Assembly (NCBI GenBank): GCA_964424335.1
Contig: CAYRIY010000088.1
Location: 1-14,490 of the forward strand
Direction: 5' to 3'
Length of the DNA: 14,490 nt
DNA from: CAYRIY01 sp964424335
Lineage (GTDB): Bacteria; Bacillota; Limnochordia; DTU080; RSA5
The position numbers were made by a program, and so were the translations under genes. Below the pieces are notes generated by a model. The model did not search any database, was not told the origin of the DNA, and worked only from the letters and a program-made list of their open reading frames with translations. This document shows, one piece after another, positions 1 to 6,703 of this stretch (positions are counted from its first letter, which is position 1; each line of letters begins with the position of its first letter).

Positions 1-108
1 GCGCATCAACACATCGCCCGCATCGCAGCGACGCTGGCCAATCTTCGTCCTCAGCTTCAAGAAAGCGCGTTATATCAAAAGCAGAGGCTACGGCCTTTCG
101 ATGAATAG
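1..108 (+). CDS. C-terminal tail of an unidentified protein (5' end outside window)
   Basis: The first forward frame is open from base 1 to a TAG at 106-108 and gives 35 residues that look like the end of a helical protein: a segment with spaced hydrophobic residues (HIARIAATLANLRPQL) followed by a polar tail ending RPFDE. It meets the glycoside hydrolase gene tail to tail, overlapping its stop codon by about 21 bases. Amphipathic C-terminal helices of this sort occur in GntR/FCD-type and other regulators, which would suit a sugar locus, but the fragment is too short to assign. It could also be a chance open frame. Confidence 0.4.
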   Translation, partial: AHQHIARIAATLANLRPQLQESALYQKQRLRPFDE

Positions 109-2595
109 TCGGACCGGGCCGAATAGCCCCGATGGCCGAAGCGCCCCTTCGTAGGCGTTGGCGGAGGAGTTGGTGATCCGCGCCTCGATCGTGTTGCTCC
201 CGGCGCGCCACAGAACGCCGCGGGTCACGATCCGATACGGCGCCCACAGGCGCACCCCCGCCAGCGAGCCGTTGACGTAGACCTCGGCAATGTCTCCCAC
301 CATGCCGAGATCGATCTCGACGCTGCGCGGGATCGCATCGAGCGCGACGGTGGTGCGGTAACAAAGTGTCCCACTAAATCGTTCGAGGTCAGGCGCCGCG
401 CACCAATCCCCCGGGGCGGGGACGTCGACTGCGGCGCCGTCCAACGTCGACACGGTCCAAGGGCCCGGTGCGGAGAGCGCGACACGATTTTCACCTGACC
501 GCGCGACGCCGGCCTCCACGGCGCGAAGCGCCGGTGGCGCGTCCGGGTCGACGAGGAGCAGGCGAGACGCCCTGCGTTCCAGCTCTACTGCGACTTTGGC
601 GCTCGAGGCCCCCTCTTCGAAAAGGCTCGCTTCGCAGGTCTCGTCCGTCAACGGATCGTACCATGCCGCCCGGCCGCGCACAGGAAGCGTCAAAACGCCG
701 CTCAAGGCCGACTCGCCCTCGTTTGTGAGGAAAAAACCCTCGAGCCCGGACTTGCGCACGCGCATGACCCGGAGGTCGGGAATACTCCCATCCGGACGCA
801 CGGCGGCCGCGGAACGAGCGCGGACCTGCTCGATCCATGCCGTATCGCAACCGTCTCCGCAATCTGAAAGGTCCAGGACGAGCCCGCCGCTTGCTTTAAA
901 GTCGGCCAGCACGGCCTTGGCGCGGCGGCCAAGCGGCGGTCTCCCATCGACGATCACGACCCTGTAGGCCTGTTTGCCCACGCGCAGCAACCCTCTCGAC
1001 GAGTCGACCTCCGCGCCGGATGCCTGAGCCTCGTCGATGTAGAGGAAATCCACCTGAGATGTGTATAGAAAGGCTGCCGCCCGCCACGGCAGGGCGCGCC
1101 CTTCCCCCAAGACGGCCACGTCGCACACGTGCTCGCAGTCTGTTAGCAGGGAACAGACGCGGGCGATGTACTCGTTGATCAACTTGGCATACGGTCTCCA
1201 GGCGTTGTGCAAAAACAGATCGGGCTCGCTTTCGAACGCCCGTCCCCCGCGCACGGAGTAGAAGTAGGCGTGCGGCATTAGGAAGTTGTTCCCGCGCACG
1301 AGGTGCCAGTCGATCAGCCACTTCGCCTCATCGAGCGTGAGCTTCCATCCGTACGCGCCCAATAGCTCCGATGCGATCCGTCGCTTTCCCGTCGCCCTCG
1401 CTGCGCTCGTCGCAGCCTTCGGGGCGACGCTGTGCTGGCCGTGCAGGCCGCTCTGATTTCCCGGAACCACCCAGCGCCACACCATGTCCTGCCCCGGCCA
1501 GTCGAATGTGGAAAGGCTCGCCATGTCGTTGCTCTCACTTGGGTGTCCGGTGAGGGCGATGCCGCGCTTTTGGCACCAATCCGCCTGGGCGCGGTAGAAC
1601 ACGTCGACGACCCTGCGGTGCACCGCCCGTTCGTACGTCTCACGAAATGCCGCGGTGTGCGGGCCAAAGTCAACCCACAGCGCCGGCAGCCAGGCGCGCA
1701 CGTCGCCGCCGATCGCTGCCAGCAGCGCGGGAGACTCGCCGGCCACCTGCGCCTGCAAATATGCATCAAATCCGTTGGTAAACGGACGGACGTTTCGCTT
1801 GGCCCCGCGGCCAAGCGGGCTCGGTTCATCCGTAAACATGGCGACGACGGTGGTGCCGAAATGATCTTTGAGGTGCTCGGAGTAAGCCTCGTGGGTCAAC
1901 CGGACGAACGCCGAGACCGCCTCAGGGTTCATCAAGTCTCCGGCGGGCGGGGCCAACGCCATGCCGTCGTCCTCTTCGCCGTGCGCCCCTCGGATGCGCC
2001 CGCCGCTTGGCGTGTCGATGCACGCCATGGCAAGCCACCGTCCCTCTCCGACGTCGAGGCGGACGAGGCCGCGCTCGTCAAACTCGAGGAGCCGGAGCGT
2101 TTCAGGATCGATGCGCTGCACGCCGCCTTCCTCGCCGATCAACCGGGCGACCGAGACCGAAACGAGGCGATCCACAAGGGAGCGGCTAAGATGAGGGCGC
2201 CAGTACAGAGCGGTCGGTCCTTCGATCGCCCGGTCGGTGAATGCGAGCGCACGCGCCGCGTAATCGGGGTTCTCCGCCACGACGCGCCCGGAGGCCGATC
2301 CTGAAGGATACGAGCACTCATCGTAGAGCACGACCTTCATTCCAAGGCGTGCGCACTCTCTCACCACCCGCCTTACGAGGCGAAAGTACGCTTCGGTGAG
2401 GTACCCCACCCGGCGCGAGAGCCCGGTGCGCGGGTGAATGACGACGCCGCCGACGCCCGCATCATAAAAGGCTTGGAGCTGTCGCAGGAGCTCTTCTTCA
2501 TCGATGTCGTCGTTCCAAAACCAAAACGGGTGTGGACCAAACTCCCGGTCAGGCGTTTGGATCGAATCCAAAAACGCGCGGATGCGCTCGGTCAC
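88..2595 (-). CDS. GH106-like glycoside hydrolase (alpha-L-rhamnosidase-type), cytoplasmic
   Basis: Predicted enzyme of about 835 residues that cleaves glycosidic bonds, probably in an imported oligosaccharide. Near the N-terminus, FGPHPFWFWND and then GVGGVVIHPR and VVLYDECSYPSG fit the start of the barrel-type catalytic region of GH106-like proteins. Further motifs are TDEPS (about residue 256), GHPSESND (about 350) and ASELLGAYGW followed by a GNNFLMPHAY segment (about 410-445), also typical of that group. The last 100 residues (AEVYVNGSLAG, then SNTIEARITNSSAN) form a GH2-type sugar-binding jelly roll. No signal peptide or membrane segment is seen, so it should act inside the cell. I chose the GTG at 2595 because GAGAGGGG lies 7 bases upstream; an in-frame ATG at 2622 has only AAAGG 13 bases away. 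At 835 residues it is shorter than many GH106 enzymes. Substrate is inferred, not shown. A shared operator lies about 110 bases upstream. Confidence 0.85.
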   Translation of the reverse strand: MTERIRAFLDSIQTPDREFGPHPFWFWNDDIDEEELLRQLQAFYDAGVGGVVIHPRTGLSRRVGYLTEAYFRLVRRVVRECARLGMKVVLYDECSYPSGSASGRVVAENPDYAARALAFTDRAIEGPTALYWRPHLSRSLVDRLVSVSVARLIGEEGGVQRIDPETLRLLEFDERGLVRLDVGEGRWLAMACIDTPSGGRIRGAHGEEDDGMALAPPAGDLMNPEAVSAFVRLTHEAYSEHLKDHFGTTVVAMFTDEPSPLGRGAKRNVRPFTNGFDAYLQAQVAGESPALLAAIGGDVRAWLPALWVDFGPHTAAFRETYERAVHRRVVDVFYRAQADWCQKRGIALTGHPSESNDMASLSTFDWPGQDMVWRWVVPGNQSGLHGQHSVAPKAATSAARATGKRRIASELLGAYGWKLTLDEAKWLIDWHLVRGNNFLMPHAYFYSVRGGRAFESEPDLFLHNAWRPYAKLINEYIARVCSLLTDCEHVCDVAVLGEGRALPWRAAAFLYTSQVDFLYIDEAQASGAEVDSSRGLLRVGKQAYRVVIVDGRPPLGRRAKAVLADFKASGGLVLDLSDCGDGCDTAWIEQVRARSAAAVRPDGSIPDLRVMRVRKSGLEGFFLTNEGESALSGVLTLPVRGRAAWYDPLTDETCEASLFEEGASSAKVAVELERRASRLLLVDPDAPPALRAVEAGVARSGENRVALSAPGPWTVSTLDGAAVDVPAPGDWCAAPDLERFSGTLCYRTTVALDAIPRSVEIDLGMVGDIAEVYVNGSLAGVRLWAPYRIVTRGVLWRAGSNTIEARITNSSANAYEGALRPSGLFGPVRLFIERP

Positions 2596-2701
2596 GTCGG
2601 CGCCCCTCTCTATGGCCAGCATTGTACGTTCATCGCCTTTCGAGATGTTCGACTGTTTCTTCGACTGCCCTGTTCGCGAAAGGTTTCGAGCGTGGAAGGA
2701 A

Positions 2702-2719
2702 TCCGTTAGCGCTTACGGA
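2702..2719. promoter_or_regulatory. Operator-like dyad, copy 1 (core CGTTAGCGCTTACG)
   Basis: An 18-bp dyad, TCCGTTAGCGCTTACGGA, is symmetrical except for one base pair. It lies in the divergent region between the glycoside hydrolase gene (leftward) and the toroid-type gene (rightward). The same 14-bp core recurs upstream of the sugar-binding protein gene at 6546-6567. The central AGCGCT is typical of LacI/GalR-family operators, and the core fits the CcpA cre pattern at all but the two outermost positions. Which protein binds is not shown; no regulator gene is present in the window. Confidence 0.7.
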
Positions 2720-2736
2720 AAGGTGATGGCATGATG

Positions 2737-2782
2737 CCACGGATGATCGAAGGGCATCACCACGGATGATTGAAGCGCATCA
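2737..2782. repeat. Two abutting 23-bp direct repeats in the divergent promoter region
   Basis: Two 23-bp units stand head to tail at 2737-2759 and 2760-2782. Each begins CCACGGATGAT and ends GCATCA, and they differ at two positions only (C/T and G/C). They sit between the operator at 2702-2719 and the ATG at 2816. An overlapping 13-bp inverted repeat (TGGCAT-G-ATGCCA, 2727-2739) touches the first unit. About two helical turns per unit would place both on the same DNA face, as for a cooperatively bound regulator. The role is inferred. Confidence 0.65.
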
Positions 2783-2815
2783 TCTGCGACGTCCAAATGA
2801 AAGACGTGTGAGTCC

Positions 2816-4876
2816 ATGCAATCGCAACTACGCCAGGCACCACGATCCGAACAAAAAGAAGCGCTGCTAAGAGCGGCCGAGGAGTTTTTCCGCCGCAAAG
2901 GGATGCCAAAGCCGCACCAGGGCATCTATGGCGCCTATGCGACACTCAAGGCTGAGCGCGGCGAGTTTGACGAACTCAACCGGTGCTTTCAAAGCATCGC
3001 CCCGGGCGCGAAAGACCGCTCGCGACCCGAGTCAACGAAAGCCGACGACTACCACTTCGACTTGTTGATCGCGTTTTTGCACCTGTACTTCAAGTTTCAC
3101 GACGCCCTCCGCCCCGAGTCGGTCCAAAGGCTAAAAGAGGCTTTGAAGGAGGCGTGCGCGCCGCCCGGGAGGATCTACCGGTACGACTTCTCCTTCTCCA
3201 ACACCAATCACCCGTTCAAATGCGCGACGATCCAAGTTCTTGCAGGCGAGATCTTACAAGACGAAGACGTGCGGCTCTCAGGCGTGGAAAAACTGCGGAG
3301 CCTCTCGCGCAAACTCGCGGTCGGGGTGGGCCGCCCGTATGCGAACGCCGGATACTCAGGGTGCGTCTCCGAGTTTAACAGCCCGACGTATGCGGCCCCC
3401 CAGCTCATTCCGGCCGCGCTCCTCGCCAACTGGTCCACCGACGCCGAGACCCGGGCCTGGGGCATCCTCTACCAAGAGCTGATGCTGATGGACACTTTAA
3501 GCCACTGGCATCCGCCTACCCAGCAGTCGGCGGCCCCCCACTCCCGCTCGTACATGGAGAACACGATCGGAGGCACGGGCCTGCTCAAGTACATCCTGCA
3601 TGCGATCCTCCCGGGGGGCGTCTTCTTTGACACGGAGACGGCGTGGTGGGCAAATCATGCGGGCGACATCGCGAACGCCGTTCACGCCGCTTCCGTCGAC
3701 TTTTACGCGCCCGAGCGCCTCGTTCGCTTGGCCATCGAAAAGGCGTACCCGTACACGCTCAAGATGCGCTCGTCGACATATGGCTACGTGTATGGGCTGT
3801 GGTCCATGCCCTCAGGCCCCGTCGACACGTACTGTTATCAGACAGGGTCGTACTCACTGGGCTCCGCCTCGCGGCCGACGGGCACCGGCGGCCAAATGGA
3901 CGCTCCGGCGCTCAAGTGGGCAAAGCGATCGCCGGTTCGGTCGATGAACGACCACAAGGTCGCCTTCTTTCGGTACAGGGAAGGAAGCTCGTACACCTTT
4001 CGCCAGGCCAACCTCCAAGACCAGGGCATCAAGAACGTCCTGCAGCACGAGGGATCGGCGCTTGCGCTTTACCGCCCAAGGCCCTTCGCAGGGCAGGCCG
4101 ACGCGCTCACCCTCGAGATCTGCATACCCGCATGGGACCCCGTCGACGCCATCTACCTCGGCGACCGCAAGGTCGATCGGTTTCCCGCCGTCTCGGCGGT
4201 GGGCGCGCCGATCTTGATCGAGGACGGCCCGATCGCCTTTGCCATCCTTCCGCTCGAGCTCACCGACATGGGAAGGCAAAACGCCGTCGAGATCGACGTC
4301 CGTGAGGAGATGCTCGTCATTTCGCTCGTCAACTACAAGGGCGAGCCGCGGACGTTTCCCGCGGAGAGGCTTCTTTCTGTGCAAAACGGCGTTGCAATCT
4401 TGGTCGAGGATGAGTCGGGCGGCAAGGCCCCGCCGCTCGAGCGTCTGCGGCGACGTCTCCAGTCGGCCGAGGTGAGGGACGAGTTGGCCGAAAACATCCG
4501 CGCGGTCTCCTACCGCGATCAAGTGGTATCGCTCGAGATCTCCCTCTCCCACCTGGACGCGGATCCAGGCCGCCGGTATGTGAACGGAGAGCCTTATAAG
4601 CCCGAGATCTTTTCGAGCCCGAGCGCTGCGACGGCGGAGCGGGGGCGCGTCGTCGTGGGCGATGCGGCGCTCGAAACTACGGGCGCTACCCCGGTTCGAC
4701 TTCTCGCCGACCCGCCGCTCAAGACGTACGCCGTATACAACTTCTACCCCGAATCCGCCTCGTTCGTGCTCGACACGCCGTACGGCAAGATCCGGGAAGA
4801 GCGCTTTCCCACAGGCAGGACAGTCTACCGCTTTGAAGACGGCCGCTGGGCCATTGATCGCGTAAGCCCGCGCTGA
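2816..4876 (+). CDS. Uncharacterised protein, probable alpha/alpha-toroid plus beta-sandwich carbohydrate-active enzyme
   Basis: Protein of 686 residues that I do not recognise by name. The first 320 or so residues are helix-rich with conserved-looking aromatic and polar clusters: NTNHPFK (129-135), EFNSPTY (186-192), HSRSY (242-246) and YCYQTGSYSLGS (339-350). The rest looks beta-rich (for example AILPLELTDM and EEMLVISLVNY). This order resembles the (alpha/alpha) toroid plus beta-sheet layout of polysaccharide lyases and some hydrolases, with His, Tyr, Asn and Glu as candidate active-site residues; that reading is inference. There is no signal peptide, so a cytoplasmic role on imported glycan fragments fits, matching the divergent glycoside hydrolase. 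ATG 2816 is the first start after an in-frame TGA at 2798-2800, and its Shine-Dalgarno is poor (GTGAG only 3 bases away), so translation may be weak or regulated. It ends tail to tail with the Rof-like gene. Confidence 0.6.
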   Translation: MQSQLRQAPRSEQKEALLRAAEEFFRRKGMPKPHQGIYGAYATLKAERGEFDELNRCFQSIAPGAKDRSRPESTKADDYHFDLLIAFLHLYFKFHDALRPESVQRLKEALKEACAPPGRIYRYDFSFSNTNHPFKCATIQVLAGEILQDEDVRLSGVEKLRSLSRKLAVGVGRPYANAGYSGCVSEFNSPTYAAPQLIPAALLANWSTDAETRAWGILYQELMLMDTLSHWHPPTQQSAAPHSRSYMENTIGGTGLLKYILHAILPGGVFFDTETAWWANHAGDIANAVHAASVDFYAPERLVRLAIEKAYPYTLKMRSSTYGYVYGLWSMPSGPVDTYCYQTGSYSLGSASRPTGTGGQMDAPALKWAKRSPVRSMNDHKVAFFRYREGSSYTFRQANLQDQGIKNVLQHEGSALALYRPRPFAGQADALTLEICIPAWDPVDAIYLGDRKVDRFPAVSAVGAPILIEDGPIAFAILPLELTDMGRQNAVEIDVREEMLVISLVNYKGEPRTFPAERLLSVQNGVAILVEDESGGKAPPLERLRRRLQSAEVRDELAENIRAVSYRDQVVSLEISLSHLDADPGRRYVNGEPYKPEIFSSPSAATAERGRVVVGDAALETTGATPVRLLADPPLKTYAVYNFYPESASFVLDTPYGKIREERFPTGRTVYRFEDGRWAIDRVSPR

Positions 4877-4900
4877 TCCCTTGGGGATTTAGCGCGGGCT
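4865..4900. terminator. Hairpin shared by two convergent gene ends
   Basis: A perfect 10-bp inverted repeat, AGCCCGCGCT (4865-4874) and AGCGCGGGCT (4891-4900), with a further pairing core (ATCCC against GGGAT) in the loop. The stop codons of both convergent genes (TGA 4874-4876 on +, TAA 4891-4889 on -) lie inside it. There is no run of T on either side, so it is a bidirectional terminator by position and stability only. It may instead block 3' exonucleases after Rho-dependent termination. Confidence 0.6.
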
Positions 4901-5152
4901 CTCCGGCGCATCGACGCCGTCGACGCGCACGAGTTGGTCGAGCCGGATTTCGGTCCCGCTCTCTAGCCGCATATACTCCGCTGAATCCTTCGTGTACACG
5001 TCGTCGATCGTTTCAAAGCGCCTTGACTCGTCCCCGTTTGCGTCGATGTACACGATCTCGACCGGCCCTTTAAGTGACGCCCTGGCGAGCAACTCATCGT
5101 GAAATCCGCAGTCGATCGGCCGATACGCTTTGCCATCCATTGACATCGCCAC
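4889..5152 (-). CDS. rof: Rof-like Rho-binding antiterminator
   Basis: Small protein (87 residues) resembling Rof (YaeO), which in Escherichia coli binds Rho and inhibits Rho-dependent termination. The match is the N-terminal AYRPIDC (E. coli Rof has TYQPINC, from memory), a beta-rich middle (VEIVYID, ETIDDVYTKDSAEYMRL) and the C-terminal IRLDQLVRVD, in the same order and at family length. It is cytoplasmic. GTG 5152 has AAAGGGGG 8 bases upstream; an ATG at 5140 has AGGTG 9 bases upstream and would start MDGKAYRP, nearer in length to the E. coli protein, so the start is open. It follows the sugar-binding protein gene on the same strand but a strong terminator lies between, so it may depend on read-through or its own promoter. 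Its place in a sugar locus is unexplained. Confidence 0.78.
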   Translation of the reverse strand: MAMSMDGKAYRPIDCGFHDELLARASLKGPVEIVYIDANGDESRRFETIDDVYTKDSAEYMRLESGTEIRLDQLVRVDGVDAPESPR

Positions 5153-5173
5153 CTTGAGATCCCCCTTTACGTC

Positions 5174-5212
5174 AAAAGCGGCCCGCTCCCTTTGTTAAAG
5201 GTTGCGGGCCGC
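5174..5212 (-). terminator. Rho-independent terminator of the sugar-binding protein gene
   Basis: Read leftward, a 9-bp stem GCGGCCCGC / GCGGGCCGC (5178-5212) with an inner CCTTT / AAAGG stem and an AAC loop is followed directly by CTTTTGACG. The TTTT falls at 5177-5174. It lies 33 bases after the TAA of the binding-protein gene and before the Rof-like gene, so it should end most transcripts coming from the former. It is the only hairpin in the window directly followed by a U tract. Confidence 0.8.
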
Positions 5213-5244
5213 AGAGTGCGATTATGCCGATGTCTTCCCGGAAT

Positions 5245-6528
5245 TTACTGCGGGTTTTGGGCGAGAAATGCGTTGACCAACCGGGCAATCTCGCCCATCC
5301 CCGTCTCTGCGGGGATTTCACCGCGCATGATGGGCGCCATGTTGTCGTCGACGATGAGGTTGATCTCGGCTGCATTTTTGCTGACCAGGCGAACCTGGTT
5401 GCCGTCGTTCGGCAAGCTGACGAGTTGAAACAAGATGTCGAGCCCGTCGATCAAATTGTCAGGAAGGAACCCGATCTGAACGCCCCTTCGGATCGGAATG
5501 CCCGGACCTTCCTCGGCGAACACTTGAGCCGCCTCCGCCCCCCCGAGGAACGAGACCCACTTCCACGCCGCTTCGGCATTTTTGCTATCTTTGGCAACCG
5601 AAAAGACCGACGCTCCGATGTCCGAGGCGTAGCGACCTCCTGCCGACGGGCCTTTGGGATACGGCGCTATTCCGAAGTCGAAATCGGCTTGGAGACCAAA
5701 GGTCGGAATCCCGCTCGACCACCGCGCCATCATCGCCACGTCGCCTCGGCGGAACGGGCCATTGGTCCCTTGCGGGAACGGGAGGGAAATCCCATCGACC
5801 TGCATTTGCTGCACGAATCGCACTGCCTCGATTGCTTCCGGCGCGTCGTAGAGGCTGCGCGTGGGCTTGTAAGGATCATCGTATTCGGCCGCTCCGTTTG
5901 ACCACATGAAGAGGCGGTTGAGCGCCTGGCCCGTACCCGCCGCGTTGCCCCAAACGAGCGTGTTGCCCTCCCCGTCGACCCTGGTCAGCTTGCGGGAGGC
6001 GTCCAAGAAGTCGGCCCACGTCCAACCGCCCCGCTGCCACTGGCTCGTCGGATTTTCAAGGCCCGCTTCGTTGTACTTGTCGGCGTTGTAAAACCAGACG
6101 TTCGGTGAGATCGAGTCGAGCGTGCCGATGAACTTTCCGTCGAGGATCATGATGTCGCGGGCTGCAGCCGGAATGTTCTCCCAGTCCCAGCCGGACTTGT
6201 CGGCAAAAGGCATCAGGTCGAGCGTGAGGTCGGCAAAGAACTGGATGTATTGGAGGTCGATCATGAACGTGTCCGGAGCGACGCCGCCGGCGATCCGCGT
6301 CACGACCGCCTCGACATAATCTGCGCCGGAGCCGCCTCCCACCCGTTCGACTTTGATGTCGGGGTTTAACCGTTCAAACTCCGCGATCAGGCGCTCGTAT
6401 CGCTCTATGTAGCTCTCGTTCCCACCCCAGTGCATGAATGTGATCGTCGTCGTTTGGGCAAGCGAAAGCCCGCACACGGCGATCAATGCACACAGGCTAA
6501 GCAGAATCGTTACACGGCATCGGCGCAT
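5245..6528 (-). CDS. Extracellular sugar-binding protein of an ABC importer (family 1)
   Basis: Solute-binding protein of 427 residues that captures a sugar or oligosaccharide outside the membrane for an ABC importer. After a signal peptide (residues 1-24, hydrophobic core VTILLSLCALIAV), the mature protein opens with TTTITFMHWGG and YIERYERLIAEFERLNPDIKV, standard for family 1 binding proteins. Later motifs include DTFMIDLQYIQFFADL, WQRGGWTWADFLDASRKL, DVAMMARWSSGIP and a C-terminal NAFLAQNPQ. The signal ends in LSLA-Q, a type I site; no lipobox is seen, although most Gram-positive binding proteins are lipoproteins. ATG 6528 is preferred over TTG 6531 because GGGGG lies 7 bases upstream. The operator at 6546-6567 sits directly before the gene and links it to the two enzyme genes. 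Permease genes are absent nearby, so the importer must be completed from elsewhere. Confidence 0.9.
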   Translation of the reverse strand: MRRCRVTILLSLCALIAVCGLSLAQTTTITFMHWGGNESYIERYERLIAEFERLNPDIKVERVGGGSGADYVEAVVTRIAGGVAPDTFMIDLQYIQFFADLTLDLMPFADKSGWDWENIPAAARDIMILDGKFIGTLDSISPNVWFYNADKYNEAGLENPTSQWQRGGWTWADFLDASRKLTRVDGEGNTLVWGNAAGTGQALNRLFMWSNGAAEYDDPYKPTRSLYDAPEAIEAVRFVQQMQVDGISLPFPQGTNGPFRRGDVAMMARWSSGIPTFGLQADFDFGIAPYPKGPSAGGRYASDIGASVFSVAKDSKNAEAAWKWVSFLGGAEAAQVFAEEGPGIPIRRGVQIGFLPDNLIDGLDILFQLVSLPNDGNQVRLVSKNAAEINLIVDDNMAPIMRGEIPAETGMGEIARLVNAFLAQNPQ

Positions 6529-6545
6529 CAATATTCCCCCATTTC

Positions 6546-6567
6546 ATTTCGTTAGCGCTTACGAAAT
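6546..6567. promoter_or_regulatory. Operator-like dyad, copy 2 (core CGTTAGCGCTTACG)
   Basis: A 22-bp dyad centred at 6556/6557, with ATTTCG at one end and CGAAAT at the other, is symmetrical but for one base pair. Its 14-bp core is identical to copy 1 at 2704-2717. It lies 18 bases upstream of the binding-protein ATG, a position suited to repression by blocking polymerase. No convincing -35/-10 pair is seen nearby: TTGTTC with TAAGCG at 17 bases is the best and is weak. Confidence 0.72.
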
Positions 6568-6617
6568 CATTCGACAGTGAACAAACAGTTCCTCCAATAT
6601 TCCGTTGCCGTCGCCAA

Positions 6618-6675
6618 GGTTTTGACATAAGGCGCCTACACTGCCAATCCCGTCCTGCCCGCCCATGTCAAAACC
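6618..6675. repeat. Exact 11-bp inverted repeat with 36-base spacer
   Basis: GGTTTTGACAT at 6618-6628 and its exact complement ATGTCAAAACC at 6665-6675 lie between the CHRD gene stop (6704) and the binding-protein gene. As RNA it could form an 11-bp stem with a 36-base loop downstream of CHRD, a weak terminator at best. Each arm contains TTGACA, a perfect -35 hexamer, one on each strand, but neither has a good -10 about 17 bases on. A binding site for a dimer or a looping regulator is an alternative. Confidence 0.45.
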
Positions 6676-6703
6676 CGAAGATTGACGTCGGCTTGATAAA
6701 AAG

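Noticed and set aside
1432..2304. Forward open frame of 290 codons inside the glycoside hydrolase gene
   Set aside because: Antisense shadow of a clear enzyme gene in GC-rich DNA; composition is Arg/Asp-rich and no domain is seen.
3854..4552. Reverse open frame of 232 codons within the toroid-type gene
   Set aside because: Antisense shadow; the forward frame is continuous over 686 codons and better folded in appearance.
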